From contig NZ_AP026738.1 in assembly GCF_002157685.2 (NCBI RefSeq), forward strand, positions 3,038,001 to 3,102,000: 64,000 nucleotides of DNA, written 5' to 3'. Under the pieces are notes generated by a model, which did no database searches, was not told the origin of the DNA, and worked only from the letters and a program-made list of their open reading frames with translations. This stretch comes from Comamonas thiooxydans. Its GTDB lineage: Bacteria; Pseudomonadota; Gammaproteobacteria; Burkholderiales; Burkholderiaceae_C. Made by a program: the position numbers and the translations under genes. Positions 34,821 through 42,872 of the stretch are shown here, one piece after another. Every line of letters begins with the position of its first letter. Position 1 is the first letter of the stretch.

Positions 34821-35780
34821 TCAGCCTTGCATCTGCTGCTGAATCCAGTCGACCAGAAGCTGCTGCACCGAGCCCGCCCCCCAACTCTGGACGGCCAGCA
34901 GGCAGTATTGCGAGCCATCGGGTACAAAGCCCAGCGGCGCCACCAACCGGCCGGCGGCAATATCGTCCTCCACCAGCAGTTGCGGTCCCATGGCTACACC
35001 CAGACCCGCTGCTGCGGCCTGCAAGCTCAGGTAGAAATGCTCAAGCACCAGATCACCTCCTGCTTGCGCCTGCCGGATCTGGGTGGGAGGCTGATCTGGC
35101 CGCGTTTTCCACCAATCCCCCCAGGCCTTGGGACGCGTCTTGCTGTGCAAGAGCGTGGCATCGCCACGAAGCGCAAGGCCGCCATCGGACTGCAACGCAA
35201 AGAACTGCGCCAGACTGTCCGGATGGCAGACCGGCCCCATGCGCTCTGCGCACAAGGGCCGGATTTGGACATGGGCTCCCCAGTCAAAGTCGTTGCGCCG
35301 AATGGCCAGATCGATGCCGCGCCCCCATTCCACGGCACCGCCGCCCGCAACCAGATGCACGGTGTGCTGCGGGTAGCGCGCCTGGAAGTCACCCCAACGC
35401 GGAATCAGCCAGCGCATCAGCAGCGTGGGCTCGCAGGACAGCAGCAGCGGCCTGCCTGCCACCCGCTGCCGCACCGCTTCGGCCGCACGTGCCATCTGGC
35501 CAAGACCGGCATGCACCCCGTCGAACAACAGCCTCCCCGCTGCATTGAGAAAGACACGGCGATTGCGGCGCTCAAACAGCTGCGCCCCCAACTCTTCCTC
35601 CACCGAGCGCACCGCGCGGCTGATGGCTCCATGGGTCAGGTGCAGCTCATCGGCAGCGCGGCTAAAGCTCTCCAGCCGCGCTGCCGCTTCAAAACAGCGC
35701 AAAGCGACCAGCGAAGGCATCCGTTGTGGACTGCCAGCAGAAATATGTGAGTTTGAATCACTATTTTCTTGAGAAATCAT
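34821..35780 (-). CDS. LysR-family transcriptional regulator
   Basis: A 319-residue GcvA-like LysR regulator. The helix-turn-helix lies at residues 22-80 (LVALRCFEAAARLESFSRAA and LHLTHGAISRAVRSVEEELG), and an effector-binding domain follows. It is divergent from the LysE-type exporter gene, the usual arrangement in which such a regulator controls its exporter; the 115-base gap probably contains both promoters. The effector is unknown. Confidence 0.85.
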   Translation of the reverse strand: MISQENSDSNSHISAGSPQRMPSLVALRCFEAAARLESFSRAADELHLTHGAISRAVRSVEEELGAQLFERRNRRVFLNAAGRLLFDGVHAGLGQMARAAEAVRQRVAGRPLLLSCEPTLLMRWLIPRWGDFQARYPQHTVHLVAGGGAVEWGRGIDLAIRRNDFDWGAHVQIRPLCAERMGPVCHPDSLAQFFALQSDGGLALRGDATLLHSKTRPKAWGDWWKTRPDQPPTQIRQAQAGGDLVLEHFYLSLQAAAAGLGVAMGPQLLVEDDIAAGRLVAPLGFVPDGSQYCLLAVQSWGAGSVQQLLVDWIQQQMQG

Positions 35781-35895
35781 CGTTATTCAAAAAACCTTGA
35801 CCGCCCTAGAGTTCATACCTATAGAGCACTGCTTGCCATTCTCGTGCAACGGAACCATCTCACAAACAGATATTTGAACTCAACCAATACACTGC

Positions 35896-36756
35896 ATGAA
35901 CGCCTGGCCTACCGTGATTCTCGTTACCTCTCTCGCCGTCATCAGCCCCGGCGCCGACTTCGCCATGGTCACCCGTACCAGCCTGATGGAATCGCGCCGT
36001 GCGGGTCTCTGGGTGGCGCTGGGCATCGGCTGTGGCGTTCTGATCCATGTGGCCTACACCCTGCTGGGACTGGGCATGGTCCTGCAACGCCTGCCCTGGC
36101 TTTTCAATCTGCTCAAATATGCGGGCGCAGCCTATCTGGTATGGCTCGGAATTTCTCTCTGGCGCGGCGCCAGCCGTGCAAATGGCGATCGGCCAGAGTC
36201 CCGGTCCAGTGCCGGACCAGGCCAGCGCAATGCACGCAAAGGCCATGCGCCGGGCCGCTCGCTTTTTGTACTGGGCTTTCTGACCAATGCACTCAACCCC
36301 AAGACAGCGCTCTTCATCCTCAGCCTGTTCATGCAAATCGTCGGTCCTGCCGTGCCCATGCCGACCCAGTTGGCCTATGGCTTTTTCGTCGCCATGGCCC
36401 ACGTGCTGTGGTTTGCGCTGGTAGCCTGTTTTTTCTCGGCTCCAGTGCTGCAGCCCAAGGTTCAAGCCATACGTCCCTGGGTAGATCGCAGTCTGGGCTG
36501 CGTGCTGCTCGTCCTGGGCCTGCTGCTGATCGCCACCGGCACACCGGCTACGTCGAATCTGATGAATGCCAGCATCCGATATGAAAAGCCCGACAAGCCC
36601 AGTGGCCGCAATAGCAGCATCTGCAACACAAACGACAGCTTTGGAGCGCCCACCCGTGCCATGCTTGTCATGGTTGATACATATCAGCAAAACTCCAAAG
36701 GAGACAAGCACCATGAAAAGCCGCTACCCCTTTCCCGATCTGAACAGCCTGCCTGA
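35896..36756 (+). CDS. LysE-family amino-acid exporter with extended C-terminus
   Basis: A membrane protein of the LysE/RhtB exporter family. It starts MNAWPTVILVTSLAVISPGAD, which includes the conserved SPGAD motif. Hydrophobic helices lie near residues 7-25, 40-65, 67-90, 120-150, 155-180 and 190-212. Family members normally end near residue 210; here the frame continues for ~75 hydrophilic residues and overlaps the following gene by 44 bases. A lost stop or frameshift near the original end is likely. The divergent LysR gene is its probable regulator. Confidence 0.78.
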   Translation: MNAWPTVILVTSLAVISPGADFAMVTRTSLMESRRAGLWVALGIGCGVLIHVAYTLLGLGMVLQRLPWLFNLLKYAGAAYLVWLGISLWRGASRANGDRPESRSSAGPGQRNARKGHAPGRSLFVLGFLTNALNPKTALFILSLFMQIVGPAVPMPTQLAYGFFVAMAHVLWFALVACFFSAPVLQPKVQAIRPWVDRSLGCVLLVLGLLLIATGTPATSNLMNASIRYEKPDKPSGRNSSICNTNDSFGAPTRAMLVMVDTYQQNSKGDKHHEKPLPLSRSEQPA

Positions 36757-37294
36757 AGACATCAAGCAACGCATCGCCGAGGTACTGCAAAAGTCGGGCT
36801 TTATTCCCAATGTTTTTCTGGCCTTTGCTCGTCGGCCGGCCGAGTGGCGCGCCTTCTTTGCCTACCACGATGCGCTGATGCTCCAGGAGGACGGCAGTCT
36901 CAGCAAGGGCGAGCGCGAAATGATCGTCACCGCCACCAGCGCTGCCAATCAGTGCCTGTATTGCGTGGTGGCTCATGGCGCCATCTTGCGCATCTATGAG
37001 AAAAAGCCGCTGATTGCCGACCAGGTGGCGGTCAATTACCGCAAGGCCGACATCAGCCCGCGGGAGCGGGCCATGCTGGACTTTGCCATGAAGGTCTGTC
37101 TGCACAGCGCCGAAATTGACGATGCCGACTACGAAGCCTTGTACCCTCACGGTTTTGATGACGAGGATATCTGGGACATTGCGGCCATTACCGCCTTCTT
37201 CGGACTGTCCAACCGGATGGCCAGCTTCGCGGGCATGCAGCCCAATCCCGAGTTCTATCTGATGGGCCGGGTGCCACGCGAGAAAAAAGCCTGA
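36713..37294 (+). CDS. Peroxidase-related, AhpD-like carboxymuconolactone decarboxylase-fold protein
   Basis: A 193-residue protein of the AhpD-like peroxidase-related group. The redox site CLYCVVAHGA (CxxC followed by His) near residue 84 is the alkylhydroperoxidase signature. AFFAYHDALMLQEDGSLSKG and FFGLSNRMASFAG are typical of the family. A strong AAAGGAG site precedes the ATG, inside the tail of the LysE-type frame. It probably reduces or senses peroxides; the electron donor is unknown. Confidence 0.82.
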   Translation: MKSRYPFPDLNSLPEDIKQRIAEVLQKSGFIPNVFLAFARRPAEWRAFFAYHDALMLQEDGSLSKGEREMIVTATSAANQCLYCVVAHGAILRIYEKKPLIADQVAVNYRKADISPRERAMLDFAMKVCLHSAEIDDADYEALYPHGFDDEDIWDIAAITAFFGLSNRMASFAGMQPNPEFYLMGRVPREKKA

Positions 37295-37410
37295 AGCAAC
37301 AAGCAGTAACTCGCTGCCTGCAATCGATGCAACTTGCATGGGAATGACGCATCATCCCTCGCAGAGCAGCGGCCAACCCGGCAAAACGCTGTTTGCCGGA
37401 GGTCATCCAG

Positions 37411-37974
37411 ATGCAGAAAGCCGTTTGCTGCCTCGCCACCCTGCTCGCCACGCTCTGCGCCACAGCGGCTCATGCCACCTCGTGGGAGCTCAAGCCCGGT
37501 GGCGACAACAGACTGGAATTCACCGCCACTTTTGAGCAAACGCCGATCACCGGCGTGTTCAAAGAATTCCGGGTTCGCTTTGAATTCGACCCTCAAAAGC
37601 CAGACAGCAACAGGCTGAATGTCAGCATTCGCATCAGCAGCGCCGACATGGCCAACCCGGATATCAACCAGGCCATTGCCGGCAAGGACTGGTTTGACTT
37701 TGTGCGTTATCCCGAGGCAGTCTTTGATGCCAGGGAGATTCTCGACGCCCCCGGCGCAGCCGGTTACCTGGCACGCGGCACCCTGCTGCTGAAAGGCCTC
37801 AGGCAGCCGCTTGTGCTGCCATTCAGCTGGAAGCCCGAGGAGCGCCGCATGGAAGGCGAATTCGTCACCCATCGCTCAATATTTAATATCGGCACAGGAG
37901 AGTGGAAGAGCAGCAATGCCGTGGGAGACGCCGTGACCGTGAGATTTCGCGTCCAGCTGCGCGAGTTGCCATGA
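37411..37974 (+). CDS. YceI-family periplasmic protein
   Basis: A 187-residue protein with a signal peptide ending near AAHA (residue 22). The YceI lipocalin-like barrel follows (FEQTPITGVFKEFRVRFEFD, DWFDFVRYPEAVFDAREI, GTLLLKGLRQPLVLPFSW), which binds isoprenoid-like lipids in known members. A GGAGGT site precedes the start. It overlaps the next YceI gene by four bases (ATGA), the first of three coupled genes. Confidence 0.82.
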   Translation: MQKAVCCLATLLATLCATAAHATSWELKPGGDNRLEFTATFEQTPITGVFKEFRVRFEFDPQKPDSNRLNVSIRISSADMANPDINQAIAGKDWFDFVRYPEAVFDAREILDAPGAAGYLARGTLLLKGLRQPLVLPFSWKPEERRMEGEFVTHRSIFNIGTGEWKSSNAVGDAVTVRFRVQLRELP

Positions 37975-38693
37975 CATTGCGCCAACAGCTGATTGCAGTC
38001 CTGCTGACTCTGATCACGGGCTGCTCGCAACCAAGCATCGAGCCAGAGCTGCCTCCCGGCCCGACGGCAAGGCCTGCGGGCTTTCCTGCGGCCTTCTATG
38101 CCGATGCTGCTGCACGGGGCCAGTCGGTGCTTCAGATTGATTCCTCGCATTCCCTGGTCTCAATCACCGTTCGACGCGCTGGCGCTCTGGCCAGACTGGG
38201 GCACGATCATGTGATTGCCAGCCATGAACTGCAAGGCTATGTGGCCCCCCAGCTTGGTCGGGCCGATCTCTATGTGGCGCTGGATAGGCTATCGGTCGAC
38301 GAACCCGCTCTGCGCGCCAAGGCGGCTCTGGACACCCAGCCCAGCGCTGCCGATATTGAAGCGACCCGTGCCAATATGCTGAACAAGCTGCTGCAAACCT
38401 CGTTCCATCCGTTTGCACTGATCCAGGCACATGCCTCCCCCGAAGCGGACGGCGATGTATTGTTGGCCCTGGAACTCACTCTTCACGGCGTCACACGCAG
38501 CCTGAGCGTACCGGCCCGAATCAGCAGGACGCCAGGCGAATTCCATATCAGCGGCTCGCTGAGCATCGATCAATCGAGCTTTGGCATCACGCCTTTGTCC
38601 ATCCTTGGCGGTGCAATCCAGGTCCGCGACAGGCTCGAGTTGAACTTCGAAGTCCGCACCGCTCCACCTTTGAAGCAGGTATCCCGGTCATGA
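37971..38693 (+). CDS. YceI-like lipoprotein
   Basis: A 240-residue second YceI-type protein. The start MTLRQQLIAVLLTLITGCSQ has a lipobox (LITGC), so it is a predicted lipoprotein. VLQIDSSHSLVSITVRRAG, LGHDHVIASHELQG and TLHGVTRSLSVPARI follow the YceI barrel pattern, with an extended ARANMLNKLLQTSFHPFAL region. It is coupled by overlapping stop/start codons to both neighbours, indicating a single functional unit. Confidence 0.78.
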   Translation: MTLRQQLIAVLLTLITGCSQPSIEPELPPGPTARPAGFPAAFYADAAARGQSVLQIDSSHSLVSITVRRAGALARLGHDHVIASHELQGYVAPQLGRADLYVALDRLSVDEPALRAKAALDTQPSAADIEATRANMLNKLLQTSFHPFALIQAHASPEADGDVLLALELTLHGVTRSLSVPARISRTPGEFHISGSLSIDQSSFGITPLSILGGAIQVRDRLELNFEVRTAPPLKQVSRS

Positions 38694-39277
38694 GAACAGC
38701 GCCTGTTGCTGCCTGCGGCGCAGCTCTGACCCTGCTCTGCAGCGGCTGGCAGGTTTCCGCACAAGAGTTGCGCATAGAAACTGCCGAGCACAATGAGGCC
38801 ATGACGGTGAACGCCTCGGCCGTCATGCAGGTCAGGCTGGCTACGGCCTGGAGCGTGATTTCCGACTACGACCATCTGGCCGACTTTGTGCCGGATATGC
38901 AAAGTTCGCGTGTGCTGCAACGCGATGGCAATCAGGTGCTGCTGGAGCAAAAAGGCAATCTGGGGTTTCTGTTTTTTCGCCAGGCAATCGAGGTCAGACT
39001 GGCTGTGACCGAATGGCCGCAGCAGCGCATCGCCGCGCATGCGATAGGCGGCAATCTCAAGCAGATGGACGGCAGCTATACCCTGGAAGCCCAAGCCGAC
39101 GGCCGGGTACGCTTGGCTTACAGCGCTCGCCTGGTCCCGGCTTTCGCCATCCCGCCGCTGGTTGGAAAGCCAGTGCTGCGCCAGTTGTTGAAACGCCAGT
39201 TCAGGGCACTGGTGGATGAAATCCAGCGACGCGAGGCCTTGACGCTTCAAGAGCAGAAACAGACACCAGGAAATTAG
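38690..39277 (+). CDS. SRPBCC/START-like periplasmic protein
   Basis: A 195-residue protein with a signal peptide ending near VSAQ (residue 25). The core (TAWSVISDYDHLADFVPDMQ, LQRDGNQVLLEQ, VPAFAIPPLVGKPVLRQLLK) matches the polyketide-cyclase/START-like SRPBCC fold, which binds hydrophobic ligands. Together with two YceI genes it makes a lipid-binding operon. The ligand is unknown. Confidence 0.75.
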   Translation: MRTAPVAACGAALTLLCSGWQVSAQELRIETAEHNEAMTVNASAVMQVRLATAWSVISDYDHLADFVPDMQSSRVLQRDGNQVLLEQKGNLGFLFFRQAIEVRLAVTEWPQQRIAAHAIGGNLKQMDGSYTLEAQADGRVRLAYSARLVPAFAIPPLVGKPVLRQLLKRQFRALVDEIQRREALTLQEQKQTPGN

Positions 39278-39381
39278 CGGCAGGCCGTTACAAGGGCAAG
39301 ATGGTATTGGACGCACGCAAGCCTGGCCCCGAGGCCTCGGGTTGCCGTCATGACTGCGCAAGCATCCGCAAGAACAAAGAC

Positions 39382-39918
39382 TTAAATCGCAGAGGCCCTG
39401 AGATGGCGCGTGAACTGCTCAAACTCTGCAGCCATGGGGGCAATGGCTGCCCTGGGCAGTACCAGAGCCTGCATAGCGTCGATAAACAGATAGCAGTTCA
39501 CGTCATCTTCGGCAAGCGCCAGCACTCCTGACCACGGCAATATCGTGTCACCGCGGACCGAGGCTACCCTGATGGCGTCCGACGAGAGCGTGACCGTTTG
39601 TGGCGACAAAAACGCACCATCCGGCAGGAGCATGAGCTTGCGCATGGATGCCTGTGACAGGTATGGCATCGTCACGACGGCGATCAAAGCGACGACCAGA
39701 AGGCAGGCAACCACTCCCAGTGGGTGGGAGATCTCAGGAAACTCACGCATCAGTTGCGCATAGGCTGCACCAGCGAGGCCAATGCAGAGCCACATCACAA
39801 CCTGCAAGAGGAACGGCCAGGAAAGCATCCCTGCCTTCTGATGCCAGCGCCGCGAAACCATTTTCTGCAGGCGAACGAAGTCGGCGGGAACGAGAGTAAA
39901 GCTGGTGGTCATGTTCAT
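39382..39918 (-). CDS. YcxB-like membrane protein
   Basis: A 178-residue protein with two hydrophobic helices (about residues 33-56 and 66-86), then a hydrophilic ~90-residue domain with SDAIRVASVRGDTILPWSGV and NCYLFIDAMQALVLPRAAI. This is the layout of YcxB-like proteins: two helices followed by a cytoplasmic beta-rich domain. The function is not established. It is convergent with the SRPBCC gene. Confidence 0.65.
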   Translation of the reverse strand: MNMTTSFTLVPADFVRLQKMVSRRWHQKAGMLSWPFLLQVVMWLCIGLAGAAYAQLMREFPEISHPLGVVACLLVVALIAVVTMPYLSQASMRKLMLLPDGAFLSPQTVTLSSDAIRVASVRGDTILPWSGVLALAEDDVNCYLFIDAMQALVLPRAAIAPMAAEFEQFTRHLRASAI

Positions 39919-39941
39919 GGTTGGCTCATGTGGCCACAGGT

Positions 39942-40160
39942 ATGAGCGACCTGCAGCAGCGAGTATTGATCGAAAGGTGCCTGCGGCATCTCACACGGTC
40001 GCTGGCTCTGGTTCATGAACGAATACGTTGCAGGCACTATAAGCTGGCGCACCGGGCATTACAGGGTGCGACCAGAGCTGTGCATGCGATACAAGCACAA
40101 GCCATGCAGCTGCAAGATGTGAAATTGCGGCAAATCAAGACAGCCATGTCTATGGCGTGA
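39942..40160 (+). CDS. Hypothetical small basic helical protein
   Basis: A possible 72-residue gene, starting MSDLQQRVLIERCLRHLTRS. It is predicted to be entirely helical and Arg/His-rich, with regular heptad-like spacing. The ribosome-binding site is weak (CAGG), and no homologue family is recognised. The gap between YcxB and the rtcB relic (39919-40287) otherwise shows nothing convincing. Confidence 0.3.
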   Translation: MSDLQQRVLIERCLRHLTRSLALVHERIRCRHYKLAHRALQGATRAVHAIQAQAMQLQDVKLRQIKTAMSMA

Positions 40161-40287
40161 CGGGTTTGAAGCATTGATCTTATTGTCTTCCACGTACCGA
40201 TTGCGCTCCCTCTTCCTTGAATGCTCCAATAGTCAAACAGCCTTGCTGCCAGCACTTGGCCATCAGGCGCTGGCAGCAATTTCAACC

Positions 40288-41367
40288 TCAAGCCTTGAAA
40301 GTCAACCAGGGCTTCAACCGCACACTCGCACGAATCAGCCCCGCCTCTTGCTGCGCCTGCAGCACCGGCCCTACGGGTTTGTAGGCGCTGGGCGCTTCTT
40401 CGATCAGTCGCTCTTCACGCAAGGTAATGCACTGCCAGACGGATTCGACCAGCGGCTGTTTCATGCGCCGCGTGTCCTGTCTGCGCACCTGGCGGCCCGC
40501 TCCGTGGCTGCAGGACCGCAGCCAGTCTTCATGGCCCAAACCCTTGACGAGAAAGGAGTAATCACCCATCGATCCCGGAATCAGCGCCCACTGGCCGTCA
40601 TGCGCGGGAGTGGAGCCCTTGCGGTGCACATTGAACTCGCCCTCGGTCATCACCACGTTGTGGGGCACATCCACAATCAGGCGCGATGCATCGGGTGCGG
40701 CAATGCCTGCCAGCTCTTTGCGCACCAGCTCCGCCAGCGCCATGCGGTTGAACCACGCGTAGCGCGCAGCCACGCCCATCGCTTGCAGATAATCCTGCGC
40801 CAGCGCGCCGCTCAGACCATACAGACCGTGCTGAGGGTGCTTGATGCCCTGCGGCCATTGCTGCCTAGCCAGTTCCATCCAGCGGCGGCCGACATAAAAG
40901 CCGACATCGCGCGAGCCTGTGTGGATCATCACCGTGACATCGCCCTTCTTGAGCCCTGCGGCATAGGCGGCATGACGATCGTAGACTTCATCGACCACGC
41001 AGAACTCCAGAAAGTGGTTACCGCTTCCCAGGTCGGCAGCAGACGGCGGGCGCAGCAGCTCGCGCGCCTGCAACAGGGCTTCAGGCGCGTAGCGACTCTG
41101 GCCCGCAAAGTCTTGCAGGCCCACGCACTCGGCCAGTTCGGCCTGCAGGCGGTCGCGGTTCACGCCTTGCCATAGACCCACGTCAGGCAACTGTTCAATA
41201 AAGGCCTGGGGCCCCTCATCAAACAGCGCCTTGAAGCCTGCGCTGCGCACGGGTACATCGCGCCCGTTCTGCAAGATGACGCGGGTCAGCCGCTGCACGA
41301 TGGTGCTTTTGTGCAGCTCGGCCTGCGCCTGCGTCAGGCCCGTGCTCAGCAGGCGTATACCGCAGTT
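40288..41367 (-). pseudogene. rtcB: RtcB-type RNA ligase, truncated at the 5' end
   Basis: The remaining frame covers most of an RtcB-family ligase, which joins RNA 2',3'-cyclic phosphate and 5'-OH ends. GSGNHFLE, HTGSRDVG, a HNVVM segment and SHGAGR carry the metal-binding His and guanylate-site residues. Homology begins abruptly at NCGIRLLSTG (41347-41367), the conserved metal-binding Cys region. The ~60-90 residues before it are missing, and an in-frame TAA lies 21 bases further upstream. The only usable start, GTG at 41298, would drop the essential Cys. It was most likely cut by insertion of, or a deletion next to, the neighbouring island. Confidence 0.65.
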
Positions 41368-41379
41368 TCTCTGACGACA

Positions 41380-41499
41380 TGGTAACTGTTACTACCTCTC
41401 CAGCTAGAGGAGATACGGGCAAGAAGCATAGGTAACAACTCTATGATCTCCAAATGGCCAAGGTATCTACGGAGGTAACTACTACTCATATAACTACCT
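41380..41499. repeat. Cluster of GGTAAC boxes at the island edge
   Basis: GGTAAC occurs at 41381, 41431 and 41473. The first forms GGTAACTGTTACTACC (GTAAC-T-GTTAC perfectly palindromic). The third has a distal AACTACCT at 41492-41499, forming an inverted pair. These could be protein-binding sites or repeats at an integration edge. Confidence 0.45.
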
Positions 41500-42035
41500 T
41501 CCCGCACAGCATTGGGCTTCACGTCTAATGGAACCTAAAAACACCTGAGCGCCTCGCCGACCAGTGGAACCACTCGCTAGTAGAAGTCCGCTCTTACCAA
41601 CCTTACGATAGCAGCCCAACAGCTGTGCAAAGCTTCACCAGTTGCGAAGAAAAATACTGCTTCGACTGCGGTTTCAACTTGTCAATGAAGCGCAATGACC
41701 GCCTCTAGTACCAGTGGTAATGGTTTACCAGTTGAGTCCCGCCCCTTAAATCGACAGTGTTTGGAATCTTCATCTACTTCGAAATTCGATTTCCACAATC
41801 ACGAGAAATGTTGGGTCTTCGCATTCAACGATTGCATTCACGCGCTCCGAATTCGCATTGTCAACAACAGCACAATTCCAGCTGAGTTGCATGGGTGACC
41901 GACTTGAAGTGAGTTCAGTAGCTTGCTCGGTTAAGATATCCTGTAACCAAGTGCATCCTGCACGATAAGAATCGCAGCTCTATAGTTTTCACTTATCATC
42001 ACTTATACGTTCCAGCAGAGCTGGCATGCGGAAAA
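41500..42035. other. Intergenic stretch upstream of hamA
   Basis: There is no convincing gene: short frames lack ribosome-binding sites and family features. Base composition is more AT-rich than the backbone to the left. The hamA promoter must lie in or near the right half, but no clear -35/-10 pair was chosen. Confidence 0.5.
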
Positions 42036-42872
42036 ATGGTTCAATTCTTCAGCGTCCACTGTCACCAACTTCCACTACTCCCCCGGCTTCACGGCATCTG
42101 TGCGGGATTCGAGTCTGGGAAGTGGCGTGTAGATCAGCTGTCACGGTACCTGATGGAGTGGTTACCCGAATTTTCTCTCTCGTATACCGAGCGTAAGTCA
42201 ATCAACGACACAAACTCAGTTGCCCAAATCCGCAAGGCGGCACAGGTTGTTTACGACACAGATAAGTACGAAAAACGGGGAGAGTTTGGCGAACTCTTAC
42301 TTCATGCTCTTATGCGTGAGGTTATTGGAACCGAGCCGGCAATCAGCAAGATCTTTTTCAAAGATGCAGTCAACGCCACGGTCAAGGGATTTGACGCCGT
42401 GCACGTACTCAACACTCCTACGGGCCTCGAGCTTTGGATTGGTGAGGTCAAGTTCTACCAGAGCATTTCCAAAGCGATTGCCGATGTCGTTCCAGAACTA
42501 GAAGCTCATTTCAACGATGACTACTTGCGTAAAGAGTTCGTGCTCATCACTGGCAAGCTGGATCCAGAATGGTCGTCCACAAATGCATTGGCAAGCCTGT
42601 TGCATCGTAACCGCTCCCTCGATGACATCGTGAGCTCCATCGTCGTGCCTGTGCTGTTGACCTACGACAGCGCCACAACGAAAGGCTATACCGAAGCATC
42701 CATGGCATACAAAGCCGCTCTCGAAGCGGAGCTTCAAGCTCACCACAAAAAGTTCGTGACGAAGAACAGCGTGAAAAAGGTTCGCATCGAGCTTTTCTTA
42801 TTTCCTATGGCTAGCAAGCTCGACCTTCTGAAACTTATGAATAAGCGACTACAGGCGGCTAGAGACCTATGA
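42036..42872 (+). CDS. hamA: Hachiman defence protein HamA (DUF1837 nuclease)
   Basis: A 278-residue protein matching HamA, the effector of the Hachiman anti-phage system. The N-terminal GICAGFESGKWRVDQLSRYL and EWLPEFSLSYTE are characteristic. The PD-(D/E)xK-like nuclease core is visible: Glu in RGEFGELLLHALMRE (residues 81-95), Asp120 in VKGFDAVHVL, and Glu137-x-Lys139 in WIGEVKFY. All expected catalytic residues appear to be present. In characterised systems HamA is held inactive by HamB and then degrades DNA during infection. It overlaps hamB by four bases. Confidence 0.88.
   Translation: MVQFFSVHCHQLPLLPRLHGICAGFESGKWRVDQLSRYLMEWLPEFSLSYTERKSINDTNSVAQIRKAAQVVYDTDKYEKRGEFGELLLHALMREVIGTEPAISKIFFKDAVNATVKGFDAVHVLNTPTGLELWIGEVKFYQSISKAIADVVPELEAHFNDDYLRKEFVLITGKLDPEWSSTNALASLLHRNRSLDDIVSSIVVPVLLTYDSATTKGYTEASMAYKAALEAELQAHHKKFVTKNSVKKVRIELFLFPMASKLDLLKLMNKRLQAARDL

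Noticed and set aside
40037..40291. 84-residue minus-strand frame after the rtcB relic
   Set aside because: TTG start, Cys/Ala-rich random-looking composition, and no ribosome-binding site.
41695..41898. 67-residue frame upstream of hamA
   Set aside because: No ribosome-binding site, and the composition is not protein-like.
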